This document shows positions 1-5,190 of a stretch of 5,210 bases of DNA, piece after piece; within the stretch, counting starts at the first letter, position 1, and each line of letters starts with the position of its first letter. Both the position numbers and the translations under genes were made by a program. The stretch comes from Firmicutes bacterium UBA6226 (GTDB lineage: Bacteria > Bacillota_A > Clostridia > Peptostreptococcales > Acidaminobacteraceae). The stretch lies in the NCBI GenBank assembly GCA_002441045.1, contig DJWQ01000110.1, positions 1-5,210 on the forward strand, written 5' to 3'. Under the pieces are notes generated by a model that saw only the letters and a program-made list of their open reading frames with translations, did no database searches and had not been told where the DNA came from.

Positions 1-60
1 GCTATTCAATTTTCAAGGTCCTATTCATTACCCTTCGTGTCCGCAATGTCTTGCGGCGAC
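1..60 (-). other. 5' leader of a ribosomal RNA operon (transcript from P2)
   Basis: Read on the minus strand, this is the start of a transcript that leaves the window at its left edge. It begins at the predicted P2 start (G at 60). A GC-rich hairpin follows almost at once: arms at 51-56 and 41-46 (CCGCAA/TTGCGG) around a GACA loop, with two more possible outer pairs (59-60 with 37-38). Near the edge comes GACCTTGAAAATTGAATAGC (20 to 1). This resembles the TTTGAAAACTGAA-type block that Firmicutes carry in rRNA leaders and in 16S-23S spacers. The 16S gene itself is not visible. The identification rests on the leader block combined with two very strong tandem promoters. A tRNA operon or other stable-RNA operon is the main alternative. 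Confidence 0.75.
10..22 (-). promoter_or_regulatory. boxA-like antitermination element in rRNA leader
   Basis: The minus strand reads AGGACCTTGAAAA. This resembles the boxA element of Firmicutes rRNA leaders (TGTTCTTTGAAAA-like), which the NusB-NusE complex binds to make polymerase resistant to Rho and early termination. It lies about 40 nt after the predicted P2 start and after a leader hairpin, a plausible place for boxA. The match is by resemblance only. The same block may also simply be part of the conserved sequence that pairs around the 16S precursor. Confidence 0.5.
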
Positions 61-66
61 TTTATT

Positions 67-95
67 ATGATATCACCGTTCGTTTTCGTTGTCAA
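67..95 (-). promoter_or_regulatory. rRNA operon promoter P2
   Basis: The minus strand shows a perfect -35 box TTGACA (95-90), a 17-bp spacer and a -10 box TATCAT (72-67). The predicted start is seven bases past the -10 box, a G at position 60. Upstream lies an unusually A-rich, phased stretch. The discriminator between -10 and the start is AATAAA, which is AT-rich. A G start fits growth control by GTP level, as known for Bacillus subtilis rRNA promoters; that regulation is inferred here. The transcript runs leftward into the rRNA leader. Confidence 0.88.
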
Positions 96-98
96 TAT

Positions 99-148
99 CT
101 TTTTCAAGTTTTTTTCACATTTTATTTACATGCTTTTTACATTTTTTT
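99..148 (-). promoter_or_regulatory. Phased A-tract array / UP element upstream of P2
   Basis: On the minus strand, consecutive 11-bp units read ATGTAAAAAGC (142-132), ATGTAAATAAA (131-121), ATGTGAAAAAA (120-110) and ACTTGAAAAAG (109-99), ending three bases before the P2 -35 box. Another A6 run lies one turn further upstream (148-143). A-tracts spaced at about one helical turn bend DNA. A-rich sequence directly upstream of -35 is the classic UP element bound by the alpha subunit C-terminal domains of RNA polymerase. The periodicity is seen directly; the bending and activation are inferred. Confidence 0.65.
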
Positions 149-184
149 ATGTGAATTTGAAGGCACACTGTCTAGTGCTTGTTT

Positions 185-213
185 ATAATACCAAATTCCT
201 TTTTTGAAGTCAA
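185..213 (-). promoter_or_regulatory. rRNA operon promoter P1
   Basis: The minus strand shows -35 TTGACT (213-208), a 17-bp spacer and -10 TATTAT (190-185). The predicted start is the G at 178, seven bases past the -10 box. It points the same way as P2, with the two predicted starts about 118 bp apart. Tandem P1/P2 promoters of this kind are the usual arrangement upstream of bacterial rRNA operons. No gene start lies between P1 and the window edge, so this transcript must also be a leader. Confidence 0.82.
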
Positions 214-251
214 CACCCAAAATAAAAGAAAATATATTCAGTTTATTCAAA

Positions 252-280
252 ATAGTAGAGCAATTTTTTTCTTCTACTAT
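252..280. repeat. 8-bp inverted repeat in the divergent spacer
   Basis: ATAGTAGA (252-259) is repeated inverted as TCTACTAT (273-280) around a 13-base T-rich centre. The arms match perfectly. The T run lies inside the loop rather than after the stem, so it does not look like a terminator in either direction. It could be a regulator binding site for the rightward gene or a chance palindrome in AT-rich DNA. Confidence 0.45.
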
Positions 281-338
281 ATGTTGATTTTTCACTCAAC
301 TATTCTTTGCTTTTGATTTTTATTCATCTATGTTATTG

Positions 339-344
339 TATGAT
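339..344 (+). promoter_or_regulatory. Candidate -10 box for the membrane-protein gene
   Basis: TATGAT is a good -10 match 34 bases before the start codon, giving a predicted start near 351 and a short untranslated leader. No good -35 box lies 17 bases upstream. The nearest TTGATT (313-318) is 20 bases away, which is too far for a typical promoter. It is either a weak or activated promoter or a chance match. Confidence 0.3.
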
Positions 345-377
345 TAGGGTATCGAAACAACAGACTCAGGAGGTCTT

Positions 378-1037
378 ATGCAAAAAAAAGCCTTAAAAAA
401 AACACTAATCAGACTCCCTAAATTGATGTTTGGTTTTTTAATTATCGCGATTGGTATCACACTTACCTTATATGCCGATATGGGTTTAAACCCATGGGGA
501 ACATTTCATCAAGGTATTTCTGAAATTACTGGAATTAGATTTGGTACTGTGTCTCAGCTAACTGGATTGGTTATTATTATTATATCTCTATTCATCAAGT
601 TATATCCTGGGGTCGGTACCATCCTTAACATGTATTTTATTGGCTATTTTGTTGACTTGATTGATCAGTTAAACTTAATACCACATAGCTATTCTATGTC
701 AACTCGAGTTATCTATTTATTGGTAGGAACGTTTTTGTTTAATTATGGTGTCTATTATTATTTAAGTTGTGAACTTGGCGCGGGTCCTCGAGATGGATTG
801 CTGGTCGGTCTTGTCAAGATAACTGGTTTAAGCGTCTCTATTATGCGACCGATTATAGAAGTTACAATTGTAGTAATTGGTATACTGCTGGGGGGCTCAT
901 ATGGTATAGGTACATTATTAAATGCCTTTGGAGGTGGCTACATTTTAAATTCTATTTTTAAATGGCATAAGTTTAATCCAAAGGAAACTAAGCAAATGGT
1001 CATCACCGATTTATTCGTTATAAAGGAACCAAGTTGA
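378..1037 (+). CDS. YczE/YitT-type integral membrane protein
   Basis: A 219-residue, very hydrophobic protein with about six predicted membrane segments (roughly residues 13-33, 55-75, 80-98, 110-130, 153-172 and 176-194), and basic residues before the first. No signal peptide cleavage site is apparent. It appears built from two related halves. GLNPW (36-40), then ITG and a following membrane segment with GVGT (78-81), is echoed by GAGPRDG (134-140), ITG (148-150) and GIGT (176-179). The GLGxxPxD-like motif, the repeat and the length match the YczE/YyaS/YitT membrane proteins of Firmicutes. Their biochemical role is not established; YczE has been linked to lipopeptide production in Bacillus. 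The start is set by AGGAGG (368-373) four bases before ATG. The gene stands alone, facing away from the rRNA promoters and towards the pyr operon. Family placement is fairly sure; substrate or function is unknown. Confidence 0.85.
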   Translation: MQKKALKKTLIRLPKLMFGFLIIAIGITLTLYADMGLNPWGTFHQGISEITGIRFGTVSQLTGLVIIIISLFIKLYPGVGTILNMYFIGYFVDLIDQLNLIPHSYSMSTRVIYLLVGTFLFNYGVYYYLSCELGAGPRDGLLVGLVKITGLSVSIMRPIIEVTIVVIGILLGGSYGIGTLLNAFGGGYILNSIFKWHKFNPKETKQMVITDLFVIKEPS

Positions 1038-1049
1038 GCTGTAAATAAT

Positions 1050-1083
1050 AATCCCCTTGTGAGAAACACCTCACAGGGGGATT
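1050..1083 (+). terminator. Rho-independent terminator, probably bidirectional
   Basis: A 14-bp stem (1050-1063 with 1070-1083, one G-U pair) with a six-base AAACAC loop begins 12 bases after the stop of the membrane-protein gene. The stem has four consecutive C-G pairs near its base (CCCC with GGGG). A short T run (1082-1085) overlaps the end of the stem on the plus strand. On the minus strand the stem is followed by an interrupted T-rich stretch (TTATTATTTA). It lies about 60 bases past the pyrD stop and so may also end the pyr transcript, protecting the rRNA promoters beyond. The plus direction is the stronger call. Confidence 0.85.
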
Positions 1084-1141
1084 TTGTTACGCAATAAAGA
1101 AATTGATGTATAATGCGAAGGCTTGACACCTGATATTTTAT

Positions 1142-2062
1142 TTATTCTACATTATTTAAATAGCCTTTTAGCTTGGAGACACTTTTTATTTCCATGTACT
1201 CAAGGTACTTTTCTATCCCTCTTTTTACGTCGATTACAGCAGTAGGGTTTACAAAATTCGCAGTACCAATAGCTATAGCGTCTGCTCCTGCTAACATAAA
1301 CTCCACAGCGTCTTCGCCAGACATTATCCCACCCATTCCTAAGATTGGAATATTAACAGCCTGATAAACATCGTGAACAAGTTTAATCGCAATTGGTTTT
1401 ACTGCTGGCCCAGATAATCCGCCACTCTTTCTCTTAAGTATTGGTTTTCTTTGATAGATGTCAATAGCCATACCAGTCACGGTATTGATCAACGATATAC
1501 AGTTTGCACCATTTGATTCTACAATTTTCGCAATTTCTTTAATATCAGTTACATTTGGCGTCAACTTAACTATCAAATGTTTGCTTGTTGCATTTCTTAC
1601 ACTTTTAACGACTTCTTCCACCACCTTCGGGTTGGTACCAAATGCTAAACCACCATTTTTTACGTTCGGACATGAAATGTTTAATTCTATAGAATCAACA
1701 TCTTCTAAATTCAAAATTTCAGCCATTCTCACATACTCTTGAGTTGTATTGCCATTGATATTCGCTATGATTTTAGTGTTAAATTGCCTTAAGAATGGAA
1801 TTTCATTTTTTACAAAATGATGTACGCCTGGATTTTGTAACCCAACACTATTGATCATTCCCATAGGTGTTTCAACAATTCTTACACCCTCATTACCTTG
1901 TCTCGGTTCTAGAGTTAGACCTTTAACAGAAATTGCACCAACTTCATTTAAGTCTAAGTAAGGTTCAAATTCTCTTCCAAATCCAAAGGTACCTGAAGCG
2001 ACAGTCACGGGATTTTCTAATATCAATCCATTTAAGTCTACTTTTAAATCCAATTTATTCAT
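1142..2062 (-). CDS. pyrD: Dihydroorotate dehydrogenase B (NAD+), catalytic subunit
   Basis: Oxidises dihydroorotate to orotate, the fourth step of UMP synthesis, in the cytoplasm. Its FMN passes electrons to the PyrK subunit and on to NAD+. The 306 residues fit the class 1B length. SVKGLT (45-50) holds the FMN-contacting lysine K47, and NSVGLQNPG (71-79) is the substrate loop. NISCPN (128-133) carries catalytic Cys131; class 1B enzymes use Cys here where class 2 uses Ser. K166 lies in the next FMN-contacting strand. GGLSGPA (214-220), GMGGI (242-246) and GTANF (266-270) form the flavin phosphate site. The start ATG lies inside the end of pyrK (8-base overlap), with GAGGTGATT (2075-2067) as its ribosome site within pyrK codons, suggesting translational coupling. 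It is the last gene of the operon. The partner pyrK next door confirms the class. Confidence 0.97.
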   Translation of the reverse strand: MNKLDLKVDLNGLILENPVTVASGTFGFGREFEPYLDLNEVGAISVKGLTLEPRQGNEGVRIVETPMGMINSVGLQNPGVHHFVKNEIPFLRQFNTKIIANINGNTTQEYVRMAEILNLEDVDSIELNISCPNVKNGGLAFGTNPKVVEEVVKSVRNATSKHLIVKLTPNVTDIKEIAKIVESNGANCISLINTVTGMAIDIYQRKPILKRKSGGLSGPAVKPIAIKLVHDVYQAVNIPILGMGGIMSGEDAVEFMLAGADAIAIGTANFVNPTAVIDVKRGIEKYLEYMEIKSVSKLKGYLNNVE

Positions 2063-2828
2063 CGAAAATCACCTCATCTGAGTAAAACATCGGCCCTTCT
2101 TTACACATTCTAACCATTTTGGAACCAAACGCACCTTCTTTTAGTTTGCAAGTGCATACCAAGCAGGCACCTATGCCACATGCCATCTTCTCTTCCATTA
2201 GAAGCTGAGCACGTTTTCCCTTACTATTAAGCAGGTCAGTTACAGCTTTAAGCATCATTTTAGGTCCACAGGCATAGATTTCATCATATTCATTTTCATC
2301 TAAAATCTGTTCAAGGTACTGTGTCACATACCCTTTTTTATAGGAATCGTTTTTCTCAGATACAACTGTCAATTGTGTTGAAAATTGTAAAAATTGCTCG
2401 ACTAAAATTGGATTTTCCCTAAAGCCAATAATTGAATCCACTATAATGTCCTTCGATTTTAGTGCCTCTCCTAACCCCTTAATTGGTGCAACGCCTATTC
2501 CACCACCAATCAACAAAGCACGCTTCTTAGTTGCGGTTAAGTCAAAGCCATTACCCAATGGTCCAATTAGTGAGATCTCATCCCCCACTTTTAATTTTGA
2601 AAGATAGTGTGTGCCCTTTCCAACAACTTTAATTGTAAATGTAATTTCATCAACATGGATGCCACTTACCGATATCGGTCGGCGTAACAAAGGCATTCCA
2701 GAATCTGTCGCTAGAAAGTTGAAAAATTGCCCCGGCTTTACAGTTTCAGGTATTGCAACTGACAAACTGAAGTTTTCATGATCATGTTGCTCCGTGTTTA
2801 GAATTTTGACTGTTCCATTAAATGCCAT
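2055..2828 (-). CDS. pyrK: Dihydroorotate dehydrogenase B electron-transfer subunit
   Basis: Carries electrons from the FMN of PyrD through a [2Fe-2S] cluster and FAD to NAD+; two PyrK and two PyrD form the known heterotetramer. The 257 residues show the ferredoxin-reductase layout. An N-terminal FAD barrel has RRPIS (49-53) and GPLGNGF (89-95). A nucleotide-binding domain has GGGIGVAP (108-115) and ends in the CGP motif (187-189). A C-terminal iron-sulfur loop has Cys217, Cys222, Cys225 and Cys242 in the C-x4-C-x2-C...C pattern. Cys227 is an extra cysteine not expected to bind iron. The start follows AGGGAG (2840-2835) by six bases. This site overlaps the pyrF stop, and the gap between the genes is 10 bases, so the genes are surely cotranscribed. 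All key residues are intact. Confidence 0.97.
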   Translation of the reverse strand: MAFNGTVKILNTEQHDHENFSLSVAIPETVKPGQFFNFLATDSGMPLLRRPISVSGIHVDEITFTIKVVGKGTHYLSKLKVGDEISLIGPLGNGFDLTATKKRALLIGGGIGVAPIKGLGEALKSKDIIVDSIIGFRENPILVEQFLQFSTQLTVVSEKNDSYKKGYVTQYLEQILDENEYDEIYACGPKMMLKAVTDLLNSKGKRAQLLMEEKMACGIGACLVCTCKLKEGAFGSKMVRMCKEGPMFYSDEVIFDE

Positions 2829-2838
2829 TTATTTCTCC

Positions 2839-3774
2839 CTACCAGTATTTTTTTCCCTCTGCCTCTAAAGCTGCATTGATTGCGTCTCTCATTTCTATCG
2901 TCGCTTCTCGAGCAGCTTGATCGTAAGTCAACTTTGACTTTTCATAGGCATATAGTATGCCTCTTGAAGAATTGACGATTGCACCGAGTCCATCTTTGTT
3001 AAAGGCGTCTACGACATCCTTCGCTCCACCGCCTTGAGCACCATAACCTGGCACCAAGAAGTAAATATTCGGCATCTTTTCACGTAGCAGTTTCATTTCG
3101 CTTGGATAGGTTGCACCAACTACCGCACCAATTGGTGAATACGTACTTGTATCTATTACTTTAGCAGAAATTTCATTGACGAGCTCCGCTGTTTTCTCAT
3201 ATATGGTTTTTCCATCAGTGCAAACTAAATCTTGTAGTTGCGCTGACGATGGATTGGATGTCTTAACCAAAACGAACATCCCTTTATCAAAGGTTCTTAT
3301 ATCACTTAGGAATTCATTTAAACAATCTTCGCCAAGGTACGGGTTAACTGTTACATAATCTGAATAGAAGGCTGATTTCAAGTTTTCGCTATATTTCGTT
3401 TGACCCAGGTAAGCATTTGAGTACGCTCTTGAAGTAGAACCAATGTCACCTCTTTTTACATCACCTATTACGATAAGGCCATTCTCACTTGCATAATCGC
3501 AAGTTGCTTTATAGGCTTTTAGCCCCTCAATACCATATTGTTCATAAAACGCGATTTGAGGCTTTACAGCAGGTACAAGATCTTTAATTGCATCTATTAT
3601 ATGCTTGTTAAATGATAGGATGCAATCTCCAACTGCTTTTTCCGTTAAAGTCCCTTCTTTGATAAAATTTTCTAAAAATGCTTTTGGAAATTTCTCAAGA
3701 TTAGGATCAAGACCTACTACGATTGGACTTCTCAACTCAATGATACGATTTTTCAAACGGTTTGCTAATGACAT
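2839..3774 (-). CDS. pyrF: Orotidine 5'-phosphate decarboxylase, type 2
   Basis: Decarboxylates OMP to UMP, the last step of the pathway. With the start chosen here it has 311 residues, the long 'type 2' form rather than the roughly 240-residue Bacillus subtilis type. Signature parts in order are VGLDPN (20-25), VKPQIAFYEQYG (70-81), the catalytic D-x-K-R-x-D motif DVKRGDI (105-111, with Asp105, Lys107 and Asp110), NPYLG (144-148), VPGYGAQGG (241-249) and the phosphate-binding NSSRG (268-272). The reading frame stays open six codons further upstream to an ATG at 3792, but that longer form has no ribosome site and would run through AGGAGG (3784-3779), so it is rejected. The gene follows pyrC after about 170 bases and is 10 bases from pyrK. 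Function is essentially certain; the start is likely. Confidence 0.95.
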   Translation of the reverse strand: MSLANRLKNRIIELRSPIVVGLDPNLEKFPKAFLENFIKEGTLTEKAVGDCILSFNKHIIDAIKDLVPAVKPQIAFYEQYGIEGLKAYKATCDYASENGLIVIGDVKRGDIGSTSRAYSNAYLGQTKYSENLKSAFYSDYVTVNPYLGEDCLNEFLSDIRTFDKGMFVLVKTSNPSSAQLQDLVCTDGKTIYEKTAELVNEISAKVIDTSTYSPIGAVVGATYPSEMKLLREKMPNIYFLVPGYGAQGGGAKDVVDAFNKDGLGAIVNSSRGILYAYEKSKLTYDQAAREATIEMRDAINAALEAEGKKYW

Positions 3775-3778
3775 AATG

Positions 3779-3784
3779 CCTCCT
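3779..3784 (-). promoter_or_regulatory. Ribosome binding site that fixes the pyrF start
   Basis: The minus strand reads AGGAGG, then CATT, then ATG at 3774. The four-base spacing is the same as at the membrane-protein gene (AGGAGG-TCTT-ATG) and pyrC (GGAGG-TGTT-ATG). The upstream in-frame ATG at 3792 is preceded only by AT-rich sequence with no purine-rich site. This favours the shorter PyrF. Confidence 0.88.
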
Positions 3785-3795
3785 ATACTCATTTT

Positions 3796-3837
3796 AATAA
3801 CTTATATTTAATGACTTATATTTGATGAACTACATTT
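3796..3837. repeat. Three tandem 14-bp units upstream of pyrF
   Basis: On the plus strand the units are AATAACTTATATTT (3796-3809), AATGACTTATATTT (3810-3823) and GATGAACTACATTT (3824-3837). Units one and two differ at one base; unit three matches unit two at 10 of 14. They lie just upstream of the pyrF ribosome site, inside the pyrC-pyrF transcript. They may be slippage products, or part of an AU-rich leader that keeps the pyrF start unfolded. No function is shown. Confidence 0.6.
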
Positions 3838-3919
3838 TATTTACAATCTTATCTTGATTAGGTTTTTGAATAATTTGATCAGTTAAGACTTCTAATTAAT
3901 ATGAACTTTTTAGGCAGTG

Positions 3920-3947
3920 AATCTTAGAATTTATATTTTATAAGATT
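3920..3947 (-). other. AT-rich hairpin at the end of pyrC
   Basis: AATCTTA (3947-3941 on the minus strand) can pair with TAAGATT (3926-3920) around a 14-base AT-rich loop. The stem starts inside the pyrC stop codon. It has seven pairs, mostly A-T, and no T run follows, so it is too weak to call a terminator. It might mark an mRNA 3' end after processing. In DNA this AT-rich it may be chance. The rest of the pyrC-pyrF gap (about 3838-3919) shows no ORF and no convincing promoter on the minus strand. Confidence 0.3.
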
Positions 3948-5190
3948 ATTTTTCAAACACAGTTTTTCCACGGTAGATCGTTCTAACAACTTCGCCTTGA
4001 AGCGTCATGCCTTCAAATGGTGTGTTTTTTCCCTTTGAGATAAAATGCTCAGATTTCACTTGCCATTTTGATTCCAAATCTAGAATAACTATATTGGCAT
4101 AGTATCCTACTTCGATAGCACCTTCTTTTTCTAATCCCCCGATTTTAGCAGGTTGGCAGGTTAATAAGCTTAATACTTTTATCAAAGGAATTTCTTCTTC
4201 TAGCACAAGCGTTTGATAGGTTACACTGAATGCAGTCTCAATACCGCTAATACCAAAACTTGCATTTTCATAATTTGTGAGTTTACTTGAAGCTTCATGT
4301 GGTGCATGGTCGGTTGCGATTGCATCTACCCAACCTAACTTAATCGCTTCTATCATCGCTTTTCGATCTTCTTCTGATCTAATCGGAGGGTTCACCTTTG
4401 ATAAAGTAGAATTCATATCTACCTTTTTGTCACTTAGTGCAAAATGATGGGGTGCAACTTCACATGTTACATTTATGTGTTTTGCTCTTGCTTCGTTAAT
4501 TGCTCTTGCAGCTTCCTTTGTACTAACATGCGATACATGAAGCTTACCATCAACTTCAGAACAAAGTTGGATATCCCTATAAACGATTTCATACTCGGCA
4601 TTTGGTGGATAAATTTCGCCCTTCAGACGCTCAGTTAAATCATGATCTTCTGAATGTGTCATTACAGGTATATTCAGTTCTTTTGAAGCTTCAAATGCTT
4701 TACGCATATAATCTGGATTCATCGTCGTTCTTCCATCATCAGATAGAGCTTTTGCACCATTTAAAACTAATTCTAAATGGTTTGTTAAGACTTCCCCTTT
4801 GATACCTTGTGTTATTGCACCTACTGGATATATACTAATAACGCTATCTTTATTGATTCTTTCTTTTAATTCTTGAAGTGTTTCTTTAGAATCCAAAGCG
4901 GGTTTTGTATTAGGCATGCAGAATACAGAGGTATATCCTCCTTTCGCACAAGCTCTCGATCCGGTAAAAATGGTTTCTTTGAACTCAAAACCTGGCTCTC
5001 TAAGATGAACATGTAAATCTATAAAACTAGGTGATATGACTTTACCAGTTGCATCAATCACTTCACGATAATCTGTACTTATTTGTGCCTCAATACTTGC
5101 AATCCTATCGTCAATTATTAACAAATCCTTAATCTCATCTCTACCAGATTTAGGGTCTATTATTCTCCCGTTTTTAATTACGATTTCCAT
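3946..5190 (-). CDS. pyrC: Dihydroorotase (type I)
   Basis: A zinc amidohydrolase that closes N-carbamoyl-L-aspartate to dihydroorotate, the third step of UMP synthesis. Visible features are an N-terminal beta-sandwich strand (MEIVIKNGRIIDP), then DLHVHLREPG with metal ligands His60 and His62 and substrate Arg64. These are followed by MPNT (Asn94), SDDG (Asp151-Asp152, the aspartate ligand that replaces the carboxylated lysine of type II enzymes), THSED (His179), HVSHVST (His221), and ATDHAPH (catalytic Asp294). The C-terminal sandwich ends at VRTIYRGKTVFEK. At 414 residues it is shorter than the usual 425-430. The loss seems to fall between His179 and His221, 42 residues apart instead of the usual 52-53. 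GGAGGTG (5199-5193), four bases before ATG, sets the start. It is the first pyr gene seen; the operon may continue upstream beyond the window. Confidence 0.96.
   Translation of the reverse strand: MEIVIKNGRIIDPKSGRDEIKDLLIIDDRIASIEAQISTDYREVIDATGKVISPSFIDLHVHLREPGFEFKETIFTGSRACAKGGYTSVFCMPNTKPALDSKETLQELKERINKDSVISIYPVGAITQGIKGEVLTNHLELVLNGAKALSDDGRTTMNPDYMRKAFEASKELNIPVMTHSEDHDLTERLKGEIYPPNAEYEIVYRDIQLCSEVDGKLHVSHVSTKEAARAINEARAKHINVTCEVAPHHFALSDKKVDMNSTLSKVNPPIRSEEDRKAMIEAIKLGWVDAIATDHAPHEASSKLTNYENASFGISGIETAFSVTYQTLVLEEEIPLIKVLSLLTCQPAKIGGLEKEGAIEVGYYANIVILDLESKWQVKSEHFISKGKNTPFEGMTLQGEVVRTIYRGKTVFEK

Larger units (their letters stand above)
214..377. other. Divergent AT-rich spacer between rRNA promoters and the membrane-protein gene
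   Basis: This stretch separates leftward rRNA promoter P1 from the rightward membrane-protein gene. It is strongly AT-rich, with T/A runs that may act as upstream element for P1. It holds an 8-bp inverted repeat (252-280) and a 5-bp one (GTTGA 283-287 with TCAAC 296-300). A weak candidate promoter for the rightward gene lies near 339-344. I see no open reading frame, tRNA or riboswitch in it. Confidence 0.6.

Noticed and set aside
110..155. TTCACAT (114-120) and ATGTGAA (149-155) as an operator or hairpin
   Set aside because: The 28-base spacing is long, and the arms are better explained as members of the 11-bp phased A-tract series.
1109..1128. TATAAT (1109-1114) and TTGACA (1123-1128) near the pyrD end
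   Set aside because: They are in the wrong order to work together. TATAAT lacks a -35 box at proper spacing, and TTGACA has no good -10 box 17 bases on. Any plus-strand transcript would only be antisense to pyrD.
938..1129. A 63-codon minus-strand frame overlapping the end of the membrane-protein gene
   Set aside because: It runs antisense through coding sequence and through both arms of the terminator hairpin, has no convincing ribosome site, and resembles no known protein.
1173..1742. Plus-strand frames of 63 and 94 codons opposite pyrD
   Set aside because: They are shadows of the well-conserved pyrD gene, lacking ribosome sites and recognisable domains.
3176..3811. Plus-strand frames opposite pyrF
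   Set aside because: Shadows of pyrF; composition and lack of ribosome sites argue against real genes.
4444..4802. Two overlapping plus-strand frames opposite pyrC
   Set aside because: Antisense to conserved PyrC codons including metal-ligand regions, with no start signals.
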